From: Chrysaora quinquecirrha
Lineage: Eukaryota > Cnidaria > Scyphozoa > Semaeostomeae > Pelagiidae
DNA length: 64,000 nucleotides
Direction: 5' to 3'
Assembly: GCA_014526335.1 (NCBI GenBank)
Contig: JACTAT010000039.1
Coordinates: 3,644,202 to 3,708,201 of the forward strand
In this document: positions 29,354 through 64,000 of the stretch, piece by piece
Numbering within the stretch: the stretch's first letter is position 1
Layout of the letters: the number at the start of each line of letters is the position of its first letter
Position numbers and translations under genes: made by a program
Notes under the pieces: generated by a model
The model's database searches: none
Told to the model about the DNA's origin: nothing
The model's input: the letters and a program-made list of their open reading frames with translations, nothing else

Positions 29354-29888
29354 AAGGGAGTTGTTTCTTCAACAATAACAGCATCATGAAAACAGACATC
29401 TGGATAATTCTGTTGCTTTCCGATCACAGAAAAAGTTTCGGAAAGTTTCCCAAGAAGAAAGATAAAAACTGTTGAACTTCGCTGTTGATATGCAGGACAA
29501 TTTTATGTCTTATTTTTTAGCATTTAGAAGTAGAGTAGTATTTATTCGCCAATTCGCTGTTGTAGTTTATTTCTAACAATTAGAGCACGTAAGATGGTGT
29601 TCTTTACTTTAAATCTTCAAAATTCCTTTTATTACCTGTGTTATTAATCAGGCCAAGAATTATGAATTGCTTTTATGGAATTATATGAAGTTTTTGTTGA
29701 GTCTCTACCTGCTAACGGAGGAATCGTAAAGGTCTCTATTTTCAACAAATCATTGTTTACAAACAAACGCCACGAGCCAGCTGATTTTCAACACGCTTGA
29801 CGTGACCCCCGTGGTAGCAGAGGTCATTGTAGTGGTTTCTGTCATATGATCGCCGTGCAGTGTAATGATTTCCTCAGAGCAGATCAAG

Positions 29889-31285
29889 ATGGCGGCTGCA
29901 ATGGAGGATGATTCTCTTGAGAGCGAAACAACAACCGCACCAGGATCTGTAAATGGACGAATGTCCTTCTCAAGTCAAAGCAGAAATGGCGTGGCATCTT
30001 CAATTTGTGGAAGAGAAGTATTTGAACCGCGTGAGAGATTTACACTTTACAAAGTTGAAGTGAATAACGGCGAGCGAAGATGGGTTGTATATCGAAGATT
30101 CTCAGACTTTGTCCTTCTCAACAAGAAACTCAAAAAGCGTTTCCTAGATTCCAGCTTAATCTGCCACCAAAAAGATTCTTTAAAGATAATTTTGATAAAG
30201 ATTTCATACAGAAGCGACAAGTTGGTTTAGAAGAATTTATGAGACATTTGTTTTCATTAAGAGATGTAATGGGCACAGTTCCAGTGAAGCAGTTTTTTAG
30301 ATTAGATAATCCACCAGGTCCGGATGAAGATCTAAATGCAAGTAGAAATTATTGTCGAAGTTTAGAAGAATCTGTCAGCACTTTGAAAAACGATATAAGA
30401 GAGCAAGATTATGAGATAAGTCACCTTCGAAGTGAATTAGCAAGAATGGAGTTTAATAACGGAAATCCAATGATGTATAATGCGCAATCTGACGCTAGTT
30501 TTACGGAAAAAGTAATTCAGCAGAAATTACTAGCAGCAGAGGAGAAATCTAAAAGGGTGTTTGAAGAGCTTGAAAGGCTCAAAGTTGAAATACAAGCAGA
30601 AAGAGCACTTGAATTATCAACAAGAAATTCAGAGAGGCAACAAAGAGAGCTTCAATTACGAGATTACCTAAGGAATTTTAACGCAAATCAGCAAAAGGAA
30701 GATGAAAAATTGAAGGAGATGGTTGGTGCATTTGGGGAATTAGGAAAAGTTAAGATTGATATTGGAGGAAAAAGTATTGATGTGAAAACGGTGGAAGGGG
30801 TAGCTGAAAAGGAACATGAAATAAAAAAAGCATTAACAGAATCAAGAAAAGGATTAGAGGATTTGTATAAAGAACATTTAGAATATTATAAGAAAGAAAT
30901 TGAAGATATAAAAACAGATCTTGTCAAAACAGAATATCAGTTGCAAACATCAAAAACTGAAGTTCAAAATATGAAAGATACCCTTGCTGAAGTTCATGCA
31001 AATCGATGTGACGAGATTGTGAAAAGAGATCGTATCATTTATGAATATCAGAAGCAACTTGAGGAAGCCAAGAATTATGCAGCAGGAGCAGAACAGAAGT
31101 ATTTTTATTCACTTATTCTTGGTGTGAAATTGAATATGGCATTATGGGGAAAAGCAACAGAAGCAATCAACCAATTGAAACCTGCTCTTTTGTTTTCTAA
31201 AGTTAGAGATCACGGAATCTCAATTGAACATTGGCCAAGTTGGGTATCCAGAGAATTGGCTACTTTAGCTGATCTGGTAAACTAA
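29889..31285 (+). CDS. SNX16: SNX16-like sorting nexin (PX domain plus long coiled coil)
   Basis: Family role: endosomal sorting, with the PX domain binding phosphatidylinositol 3-phosphate. Single coding exon of about 465 residues. Start chosen at 29889 (aagATGG context); an in-frame ATG lies at 29865. The PX domain covers residues ~45-150, with WVVYRRFSDF and the SNX16-type LPPKRFFKDN, then VKQFFRLDNPPGP, which matches the SNX16 linker. About 230 residues of charged coiled coil follow, then a C-terminal segment (EHWPSWVSRELATLADLVN) that I do not recognise and that human SNX16 lacks. The frame shifts at the A5 run 30132-30136: a sixth A rejoins KKLKK to AFPRFQLNLPP exactly as the family requires, so a consensus error is likely. 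CAPSL ends about 0.5 kb upstream on the same strand; RIC1 converges from downstream. Confidence 0.85.
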
Positions 31286-31557
31286 ACGAATCTTTGAACG
31301 ACTCATTCTGAATTAAAAAGCAAAATATTATCAGAAGTGAAATCAAGTTTGATTTGTGCTTGCTCATTAATTTGTAAAGAACAGTAACATAAACTATACT
31401 TTGTTTCATTTCTTTTTCATTTCAGCAAGGTTGAACCTAGTTAATTTCTCATGTTGCAAGAATGATTTTAAAGATTTTGATCTGTATGATAATGATTTAT
31501 CTAAAACTGCATTAATATAATCTATATTCAATTGTCAATAATTGTTTTCATGTAATA

Positions 31558-55681
<24,124 letters not shown>

Positions 55682-55765
55682 TTTCCACAACAACTCTAGA
55701 ATCTAACCACCATGTTTATGTTTCTTGCTTGGAATGCCGCTGATATTTGATAACATGCAGCAAAC

Positions 55766-57193
55766 TAGACTGATTACCTGAGTCGTAGTTTCGCTATTGA
55801 ATTGAATTGATGGACGCTCAAACTACGACTCATAAACTTTCACTGAGAAAACTGGCCTGAAATTTCCTGCCTCGATTCCATTATTTTGTGCAGTGAAAAT
55901 GTGGCGACCCCCCGACAAAAATCTCTCTCATCTCACTTTTTGACTCGGCCAAGTCAAAAAGAAAAATCTCGAAATAGCTTCGGTGAAATAAAGGCGAAGG
56001 TTACAAAAAGCCTCTCTGAATTTTTGTTACCTGTAATTTTATCCTGCTTTTGCTGAAATAAGTCCACCAGTTTTCAATTTAACAAAGTTACTGTTAGTTT
56101 GCAACAGCTATATTTATATATTTATCAGTCAGTTCACCTGGTAACTGCAGCAACGAGCATCAGAACCCTCGGAGTCAAATAAATAACAACCAAGTTTAAA
56201 ATTGTAATTTTCACATAAAACACGAATTCCAACGTATACCTATGTAACAGTTTTAAGATAAATATTTTATTGTAAATGAAGTAAAGAAGGGCAATGCTAT
56301 CTTGTCTAAAAACAAGTCAGTTAAAAGTTAACTCACGAATACCGAACCTTTCAAATTTTATTCAGCTTTCTGCTTCTCTCTGCTTTACCTAGGTACCTAT
56401 TTCATGTTCTAGTACCGACATTAAAGGGATGGAGATATTTACAGAAAAAAAAGCTTCGTTAAATTTAATTTGCTTACCCTTTTTTGATGAGCAAAGTCCG
56501 CATTTTCTCAAAATTATAAAGTTGAGCAAACAGCTTCAACTTCAAAATGAAACTTGAATTTATATTGCTGAATAAAATTTCACCTTTCTCTAAAAGTTTC
56601 CAAAAACAATTATCTGCAATTGTTCTGTGATACTTCAAATGCTGCCGAACCAAGTTCTAAAATATTATCTGTTGCAGTTGTTTCGTTGTTTGCTGGTCCT
56701 TTCAAATTTTTCTTTCCTTGCTGCGTTCTCATGAATGCAAATCCAAATTCAAGTCTTCGCGGAAAACTCTTCTTCACTTCTTGCTTGAACACACAGCCAA
56801 ATTTCAGCAGAAAGCATCCCAAACTTTCTGTTTTCAAAAGCCGTTCTGGAAGTCTCCCATTTTATTCCAGATTTCGGAAAAAATTAACTTTGTTGGTTGT
56901 GCGTAGCTGTGAAGAAGTTCTCCCTCCATTTTACCGACCTAAGACCTGATGTTATCCTGGGGGGTCACATTTTCAGGAAAATAAACGAAAAATATCACGT
57001 GAAAGATCGATGTGGCTGAATAAGCCAATCAGAATGCGTTATTTGAAATGCTGCTCTCTGATTGGTAACCCAAAAAGTTGGGGTGGCAGGCCAGTTTTTT
57101 CGCTTAAAGTTTATGAGTCCCAGTTTGAGCGATCTCCTTTTAGTGCTAGCCTCGGTCTCATGAGCGATAACTGGGACTCAGGTAATCAGTCTA
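55766..57193. mobile_element. Non-autonomous DNA transposon, long TIRs, 9-bp TSD (Mutator-like features)
   Basis: Left end TAGACTGATTACCTGAGTC and right end GACTCAGGTAATCAGTCTA are exact inverted repeats. Homology continues inward, with breaks, over roughly 100-150 bp per side (for example 'aaactggcctg' against 'caggccagttt', and 'gaaaatgtggcgacccccc' against 'ggggggtcacattttc'). The 9-bp direct repeat GCAGCAAAC flanks it at 55757-55765 and 57194-57202. Long TIRs with a 9-bp target duplication are typical of Mutator-like elements. The interior has open frames of up to 109 codons with no transposase motif. It occupies most of the 1.7-kb gap between the divergent RIC1 and CMPK1 genes. Confidence 0.85.
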
Positions 57194-57383
57194 GCAGCAA
57201 ACTATGGAAAGTAATATTCTCGTTTTCAAAATCTAAAGAGAGGCAGAAACAAAAGAGTGCATATTTTCCGGGTTTTGGTTTTGATTGATCTTTTGTACTT
57301 TCAGCTTTTGTTGTGTTTTTCGTGATTTGGCATCCAGGGGGAAGCATCAAGTGTGAAACCTCGAGAACGACAAAAAAAGAACA

Positions 57384-58498
57384 ATGTTCAGTGCCACGGT
57401 GGTGATCAGCAATATATTTCGCCAGTTCAGCAGAAATATGGCAAAGCCGGTTGTGATTTTTGTTCTTGGGGGACCTGGAGCGGGAAAAGGAACACAATGC
57501 GAGAAAATTGTCAAGGTATTATCATGCATAAACCAGAAAGATTCATATTGATTGATTCATTGCAAGTTGCTATGCTTGCAGTACAGTAAATGCAGGGCCT
57601 TACTCACTTCATGTCTCAACTGATTTCTTCACATTTTCTTCCTTCTTCAGGAATTTGGTTTCGTCCATCTTTCAGCCGGGGAATTGCTGAGGGAAGAGCA
57701 AAAAAGTGGATCAAAAAATGGAGATTTAATCGAGAATTGTATCAGAGAAGGAAATATTGTTCCAGTCGAAATAACAGTCGGTTTACTTGATACGGTAATG
57801 CATACCTTTTTAGGTTTCCAACACTCCACTTTTCCAATTGAATTGAATGGTTTTGTTGATTGGTGTTTGTGGTTTGTGTAGGTATGCTAATTAGACAAGA
57901 TTCTATTACCTTATTAGGCAATGGAAAAAAGTTCAAAAAAGAGGTTTCTTATTGATGGTTTTCCAAGAAATGAAGACAATTTACAAGGATGGCTGCGAAT
58001 AATGTCATCGAAAGTCGATGTCAGTGCTGTTTTATTTTTCGATTGTCCTGAAGAGGTAAATCTTTATGCATAGTGGTCTTATATGCTTCGCTATTGATAA
58101 ATGGTTGTATGTATGTATTGTATGTATTACTTATGAAGGTAGCTTAGATCTAAATTTATATCCTTCATTTCACCAGGTGTGTGTGAAGAGGATAATGCAA
58201 AGATCATTATCAAGTGGCAGATCAGATGATAATGAAGAAAGTTTACGGAAAAGATTCAAAACATATTACAATCATACAATGCCAATTATACAATATTACG
58301 AAAGACAAGGTTTAGTTAAGAAAATAGGGGCAACACAACAACCCGATGAGGTCAGTATTATGTTGTTACTGTTTGTATGTCTAATTTGATTAGAAATAGC
58401 ACTTTCTTTCACCATTGAGCTTTACCAAATTTTAAATGATTTTATTGTTTTTGTAGGTGTTTGAGGAAGTGAAGCAAGTCATGAAGACATTACTGTAG
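57384..58498 (+). CDS. CMPK1: UMP-CMP kinase
   Basis: Transfers phosphate from ATP to UMP, CMP and dCMP in pyrimidine nucleotide synthesis. Exons 57384-57515, 57651-57794, 57918-58055, 58177-58350 and 58457-58498, all joined in phase 0; 209 residues. P-loop [11 protein letters not shown] near residue 30; NMP-binding segment [35 protein letters not shown]; lid [15 protein letters not shown]. This is the full length and order of the eukaryotic enzyme. About 18 residues ([18 protein letters not shown]) precede an internal Met just before the P-loop. They are basic and amphipathic enough to be a possible targeting extension, but the downstream Met gives the usual cytosolic length. It is transcribed divergently from RIC1. 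Confidence 0.95.
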
Positions 58499-58720
58499 TT
58501 TTCAACAACTTAGAAATGACTCCTTAGCAATTGGAAAAGCAAAGCTTTTTAATTCATAGAATGTATTAACAATTAAGATAAATGTGTAATTGTCGGGGCC
58601 AGGAAATCAATGTAGAACAAAAAAGAAATTCATAACAAGTGAAATGCCTATAGTCTTGAGAAAGTTTCTTTGCTTAATCTTAATTAAATCTGAAATCATC
58701 CTTATATTTGAAATGAGAGT

Positions 58721-59698
58721 TTAAGCATTCTTTGTGGATGTTTTTGCAAGTTTTTGAAGAAGATGATCGCCAGCCAATATTGGCTCATATTTTGGTTCCT
58801 TGTCTTTATCAACAAAAATTTCAAGTGGTGTTATAAGAGTGTTTTTATTTGGGCCAGTAAAGAACACAAGAGACAAACGATCTTTATGGCTAATTTCTAC
58901 AGGTGGATTGACGACACGATGTAAATTTGATTTCCAATGATCATTTGTCCATCTCTGAATCAAATCACCAGCATTTAGTACAAATGAATCCTTAATTATT
59001 TCAACTGGAATCCAGTCGTTTTCCTTTTCACTGAACACTTGAAGCCCGGCGATTTCATCATCTTGCTTTAGTAATGTAAAACCTTCATAATCAGTATGGG
59101 CACCATAACGCATTTGGTTGTTCTTATGTTTTGTTTGGTCTTGAGGGGGGTAATACGCAAGGCGTAAGGCTAACTGTGGATCAATATATGATGGGGCAAA
59201 GAAATCTTTGGGCAAACCAAGTGATAATGATGATATTTCCATAATAATAGATAAAAGATTTTTCAGTTCTTTCCAATATTGCTGAACTGATTCCTTGATC
59301 CCAATGGGATAATCCGGAATGATATCCTTTTCTGAAGCACCATGATGAAATGCAATGTTTTCAACAAAATCTGTTGGCTTATTGCCATCATCATCATCAT
59401 CATTTGATGTTGATCTGGCCACACTTTCAACACCCATTGGTACATATCCCCCTTTGCCATAACCTTGCCTTAAACAACATTTCATCTTCTCTTCCAATTT
59501 CTGTGTAAAGAACTGTTTTGCATCTTTACGAAGTTGCTCAACTATGTCATTGGACACCCCATGTCCTGTTATTGTTGCAAAGCCCAAAGTTTGGAAAGAT
59601 TTGTCCCATCTTTGGAGAACGTCTTTCTTTTCATTTTCATTATATGGTTTAGATTTATCAGTAAATGTTGATATATCTATGACATCTACTTTCTCCAT
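58721..59698 (-). CDS. 2-oxoglutarate/Fe(II)-dependent dioxygenase, isopenicillin-N-synthase-like fold
   Basis: Intronless, 325 residues from ATG 59698 (GCCATGG context). The frame stays open upstream to an ATG at 59905, which would add a hydrophobic membrane-anchor-like stretch, so the start is uncertain. The N-terminal DIOX_N-type region (VIDISTF, GFATITGHGV) is followed by the double-stranded beta-helix core: YGAHTDYEGFTLL supplies the first His and Asp iron ligands, SNLHRVV the distal His, and DRLSLVFF the Arg/Ser pair for 2-oxoglutarate. The protein should therefore be catalytically competent, but the substrate cannot be named. It begins 243 bp downstream of the DNAI4 stop on the same strand. 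The lack of introns beside intron-rich neighbours is notable. Confidence 0.9.
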   Translation of the reverse strand: MEKVDVIDISTFTDKSKPYNENEKKDVLQRWDKSFQTLGFATITGHGVSNDIVEQLRKDAKQFFTQKLEEKMKCCLRQGYGKGGYVPMGVESVARSTSNDDDDDGNKPTDFVENIAFHHGASEKDIIPDYPIGIKESVQQYWKELKNLLSIIMEISSLSLGLPKDFFAPSYIDPQLALRLAYYPPQDQTKHKNNQMRYGAHTDYEGFTLLKQDDEIAGLQVFSEKENDWIPVEIIKDSFVLNAGDLIQRWTNDHWKSNLHRVVNPPVEISHKDRLSLVFFTGPNKNTLITPLEIFVDKDKEPKYEPILAGDHLLQKLAKTSTKNA

Positions 59699-59940
59699 GG
59701 CTTTTCTGACTTCGTTTGTTGCCCAGTTATTGATTTGATGAAAGAGCGTCGAGGAAGAGGGAAGAAAAGGACCAAAGTCGAGCTCGAGCTTATTTGAAAG
59801 TGGCTCCGAGCACCGCAAAATGATCCCGCAAACAGCAACAACAACAACCAACAAGGAGGTTAATGGGTACAGTAAATATGACACGAAAAACAGATAAACA
59901 TACAAACAGTATAAAAATTAAAGTGCAATGAAATAAGAAA

Positions 59941-62871
59941 TTATCTGTCAATTGTATCATTTTTATTGATTTCATCTTCGATTTCAGTTTTTCCATCGTC
60001 CAATGAATGTATTATTTTCGAAAGAATTCCAACCTGTTTCAGAAGATAACATCAAACAGTTCGCTTGATAAATCAATGCTAGCTAAAATCTCAATTTATA
60101 GTAATTAATGACATGTAATTAATCGAAGATGATACCTGATGTGGCGATACTGGTGGCATGGCTCTTAATTGATAAACCGTTAATTGCCCCTCACTGTCGC
60201 CAATCAATACAATCTACAATAAAAGCAACATTAATATTAGTTAATTATAGAGTACTTTATCGTTTCATGTCATGTGAGAATGAGAAAAACTTAAGATTAG
60301 TGATGAGATTGGCTGAAAACCTTGTACACTCTCGTTTGAAATCATATATTGAAGTGGAATCTCGAACAGCTTCGAAGACAGTTGGAAGAAGGGCAAAAGA
60401 CTCATGACAGTGCATTCCATGTATTCACAACGCCGAAGATTAGACAATAGAGTAATAGAAAGAACACTGGAACATCGCTCTTCCACCCCGGAGAACTTCG
60501 GCGTATAGTCGTGTATAGTACATGGAATGCAACCTGTGCTGCAAGGAAATTAGGGCCTGGCTTGGGGAGGGGACCCGTTTCTCCTGGCTACGCTATTGTT
60601 TGTATTCGTAAGGGTAATCAAACACAGTACCCCCTTCATCACACACGATTATTTAGAAGAGAAAGAGCTAACCTCTGAATCCAGTGAGAAAATGATTGAA
60701 GTGAGTTGTACATTTGAATCGATGGAAACATTGATTATAAGTGGATCCAGTCTATAAAATAAACAATCATTAGCGTCAAACGAAAAATTGTTTCTATCTC
60801 TGGGCACCGATGAAGCTGGCAGCATTTCAGCTGTGGTGCTCCACTTTCTTAGTTTTAAATCACAGCTTTGAACTGTCTGAGCTATTTGGGCTGCTGAGTA
60901 GTTATTTCTTATAAACTTCAGGCAGAAATATGAAGTAATGTTACTCACGTGCTATGAGAAAGATCCCATATTTCAATCTGTTTATTGTTGACTGCACCAA
61001 TAACAGTTGGAGAATGGGGAGACCAATCGATATCATTCAAAGCCTCCTATCAACGAAAACATAGTTATAATTCGTGGAATCATATTGCAAAAGAATGCAC
61101 AAGTATTGACAAGTAAGGTGAGATACCTCTGCCTATTGATACTGATAGGTAAGTAAAGTAAGATAATTGAATATAATAGTGAGATAGATACCTGCGCTGA
61201 TTGCAATGTGAGAACAGGAGTTTGCTTTTCTTGATGCCATAATCGAATACTCCAATCAGCACTACAACTTATAAAAGCATCAGGTAGCAGCGGACACCAC
61301 ATCAATTTATATACAGCACCCTTCAATAAAACATAACATGTTTTTAAATCAAGATAAGTAATTTTTGTCTTTGTATTGCACAAGGATACCATCCTATATA
61401 AGAGAATACATACCGTATGACCAGAGTATGTTTCAAGGAATTGTTCATTATAGGAGCAAGAACACTTATGAATGTTTCCTTCTTCAGTTCCAGCAAGATA
61501 CCTGAGCAAAAAAACATTATACGATCAGAGGAATGGACAACAACCCACTGCTGACTAAACAGAAGACATACTGTACGGTGAAATCTCCATTAACGGACAA
61601 TCTCCAAATAATTGAAACCTCCAAGTTTGAACAATGGACAAATATCTCCTAAAAGGTCACTTCTTTGTAACACAATCTCCATATACGGCGGCCACGATCC
61701 ATTTCATTAGAATAAAGAAAAGCAACATAGAAAAAAAGGAAAGGAGGGGTTCATACTGGACACTTACAAACTGGGATCGTTTCTTATCATAAGAATTGGA
61801 ATAGATTACAACTTGCTTTTAACTAAACAGACATTTGAATCAATAATTTAAATAACGAAACAACATATGTTATGCTTACAAAGTGAGTAGAAATAGATAC
61901 TATCCTTCCCAATGTACTTACAAATTGCCATCATTTGGATGAAAGTCGAAACACATTGCAGCGACATATCTTGATATAAGAGCATCCCCTTTCTTAGAAT
62001 TATCTCCTTTTGTTGGTGATTTTCCAACTTGTTTCGATATATTCATCTTTTTCAATTTCATTAAATCTATGAAACAAAAGTATCATTGTTGGCATCAGCG
62101 ATACAAACTGCCAAGAAGACAATGGGCAGAGGTAACACCTCTCCTAAAAGACCATTCTGAAATACGTCTATGTAAAATGCCTTATGCTGCTCAAAACCTT
62201 TCCAAACAGACCAATGTGTAATAGGACCATATAAAATGCTTAACGTACCTTGATATTCAAAACCTTTCCTTATAGACCACTGTGTAATAAGACCTTATAA
62301 AATGCTTTATGTACCTTGATATTCAAAACCTTTTCTGATAGACCACTGTGTAATGCGACCATCAGCAGATGAAGATACAAGGATTTCTCCACCTTTATCC
62401 TCCCCAGTCCCTTTGTTTCGATCAATCCATCTTAGTTGCCAAATTGGACCAGATTGCTTTCCTTGACTGTCCCTGTTGAAAACAATCCATATCATTATCT
62501 TATCAAATTTTATTAAAACAATGCTATCAAGAACCAAGATTTTGTTAAATTTATTTTGGCTGCATTTGAACTTAGTGCGGTGTATGTATTGAAAATGGAA
62601 GTAAACTCACGAACTGTCGAGGACTGGGCTTTCTTCTGTATGTCTTACATTGATAATTGCAATTGTTCCATCGTAAAGTCCAACCTAAGATCATGTCATC
62701 TTTATCATTATAATAAGAAGTTCATCAAGTAGGTCAAAAATGACAATCACGATGAATAATCATAATCATCATATTAGGAAAAAAAATCCTTACCGCAAGA
62801 AGATTGGGAAATGCTGTTGAAAAGTCGATTGAGGTGACAGCAGTGTGTAGTCGATAAAGTCTTTCTGGATA
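59941..62871 (-). CDS. DNAI4: Dynein axonemal intermediate chain 4 (DNAI4/WDR78), C-terminal half
   Basis: WD40-repeat intermediate chain needed for assembly of axonemal dynein in motile cilia. Exons: 62794-62871, 62611-62684, 62315-62472, 61922-62066, 61414-61501, 61192-61320, 60949-61046, 60673-60751, 60136-60213 and 59941-60033 (stop TAA at 59941-59943). All phases agree. Diagnostic segments: YPERLYRLHTAVTSIDFS, GLYDGTIAI, VSSSADGRITQWSIRKG, YLAGTEEGNIHKCSCSYNEQ, FISCSADWSIRLW, WSPHSPTVIG and STLDPLIINV, nearly as in vertebrate DNAI4. The first ~500 residues are not in the window: no further exon is evident between 62872 and 64000, so the gene continues past the right edge. Confidence 0.93.
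62100..62360. repeat. Tandem copies of a DNAI4 exon-end/splice-donor segment
   Basis: 'gtaccttgatattcaaaacc' occurs at 62245 and 62311, a 66-bp period. A more diverged copy starts near 62184 and a faint one before that. The 62311 copy is the true exon end (GFEYQ) and donor on the minus strand; the others lie in the intron. Confidence 0.85.
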
Positions 62872-64000
62872 CTAAAATAAAACAAGATTCAAGATTGAGA
62901 AACGATTATAAAGGCACCCTAAAGGCAATACACAAAAAGAGGGGCAAAAAGAGCCAAGAGGCTCTTCTGTAAAGTTAAGTCGATTTAAGAAGTAAAAGGT
63001 TTTGAGATAACACTGGATGGTCCCTGGATGACAGTAGAACAGAACATGCACGACAGTCAGAGAATTGAGACGTTTTAAAAGTCACAGTCATATTACCCAG
63101 GGTACAGTCATATAAGAGCAAGAACAAAATATGTCCAAAGAAGAGTTGGCTTAAATTCATAAAAAGATCTCCACTCTCTAGATCATTCACCAGAAAGAGA
63201 AAAGTTGGATTAAACAAATAATGATGACATGGAAAAGAATGAGTTTTAATTGATTTTACATTAATACACTGGGTGGGAAACTAATCTTATATCAACTGAA
63301 AATTTGTCATTCCATGTTTAAATAAAAGTTCAACAGATTGAAAGCAGCTCTATTTAATCTCTTTTTCTAAATAAGCTCACTGGAAACCTATAATCAATTT
63401 TTGGAATTTGTCTGCTTTGTAATTTTTTACGTATGGAATGGTATGAAATTAAGAAATAGCGAATATTCAATTGTTGTCCATTGACTTTTGCCTAGGTTGT
63501 TTAAGTTGCAGTTTATGTGTTAGTAGACTAATCAAAATCAGCAGGGAGGAAACGTTTAACATTTAAATGGAAATGATATTTGTTATTTTCCACACAATTT
63601 AAAGAAAGAAAAAGCATTATTTATTGAAAAGGAGTGATTAAAGTGACAAACAAGGAAGTAAGAGGTTTATCACTTTAATGAAATGAAATAATGAAAGGTG
63701 TTAATACGTCATAATAATGGCTGCATGATATCTAATCATGGAAATAAATCAGTCTGCAAAATGACATTAGGTATTATCATGTATTGTGACTGTGAGTATA
63801 TGACCCAACATCATATAAAGGCATTGTAACAAATGATCATTTTCAGAAGTATTTCAAGTTCGCCAACGGATGGTAGCAAAGCAACAGACAGAGGTATGTA
63901 GAAGTAGAAGAAACGCGTTAATTAAACTTTTTAGTTACTTTAAGCTCAAGTTATTATATTTATTCATAGTCATTTAATTGAGAAGAATGGTTTAAAAATA
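62872..64000. other. DNAI4 intron continuing to window edge
   Basis: No DNAI4 exon recognised. A short plus-strand exon-like segment (63848-63893) is flanked by TTTTCAG and GTATGT, and a TATA-like 'catataaagg' lies near 63812. These are not enough to call a gene. Confidence 0.4.

Noticed and set aside
56610..57288. Overlapping open frames of 62-109 codons on both strands
   Set aside because: They lie in or at the edge of the inverted-repeat element and show no transposase or other motif.

Overview
The window is AT-rich, intron-dense animal DNA. Genes have GT-AG introns, mostly 100-1500 bp, with one-to-one orthologues of conserved metazoan genes, including the ciliary genes CAPSL and DNAI4. 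A Penelope-like element, simple-sequence arrays, a 190-bp satellite and an IL-17-type cytokine point to an invertebrate metazoan, probably marine. I cannot place it in a phylum from the sequence alone.

Layout. 1-5727: satellite array of about 30 units. 6799-17049 (-): a membrane-anchored ectonucleotide pyrophosphatase/phosphodiesterase (ENPP). 18277-24406 (-): SLC38A9, the lysosomal arginine sensor/transporter. 25292-29353 (+): a calcyphosine-like EF-hand gene (CAPSL) split by a Penelope-like retroelement (25705-28561) whose terminal repeats carry hammerhead-like ribozyme folds. 29889-31285 (+): an SNX16-like PX/coiled-coil sorting nexin. 31558-55681 (-): RIC1, the Rab6 exchange-factor subunit, at least 34 exons over 24 kb. 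Two RIC1 introns each hold a complete gene on the opposite strand: a roughly 1,400-residue coiled-coil protein (41660-47522) and a secreted IL-17-like cytokine (49145-50820). 55766-57193: a 1.43-kb element with long terminal inverted repeats and a 9-bp target duplication, lying in the RIC1/CMPK1 divergent promoter region. 57384-58498 (+): UMP-CMP kinase. 58721-59698 (-): an intronless 2-oxoglutarate/Fe(II) oxygenase. 59941 to beyond 62871 (-): the C-terminal half of DNAI4.

The genes do not form a pathway. The main points of interest are architectural: the two genes nested in RIC1, especially the cytokine; the retroelement that interrupts CAPSL, where the exon for the first EF-hand is not found; two independent tandem duplications of exon-end plus splice-donor segments; a dispersed repeat whose terminal hairpin is kept by compensatory changes; and a series of one-base homopolymer frameshifts in otherwise well-conserved genes, best read as consensus errors of the assembly rather than broken genes.

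Exon boundaries were derived by hand from splice signals, phase agreement and remembered family sequences. No search was run.
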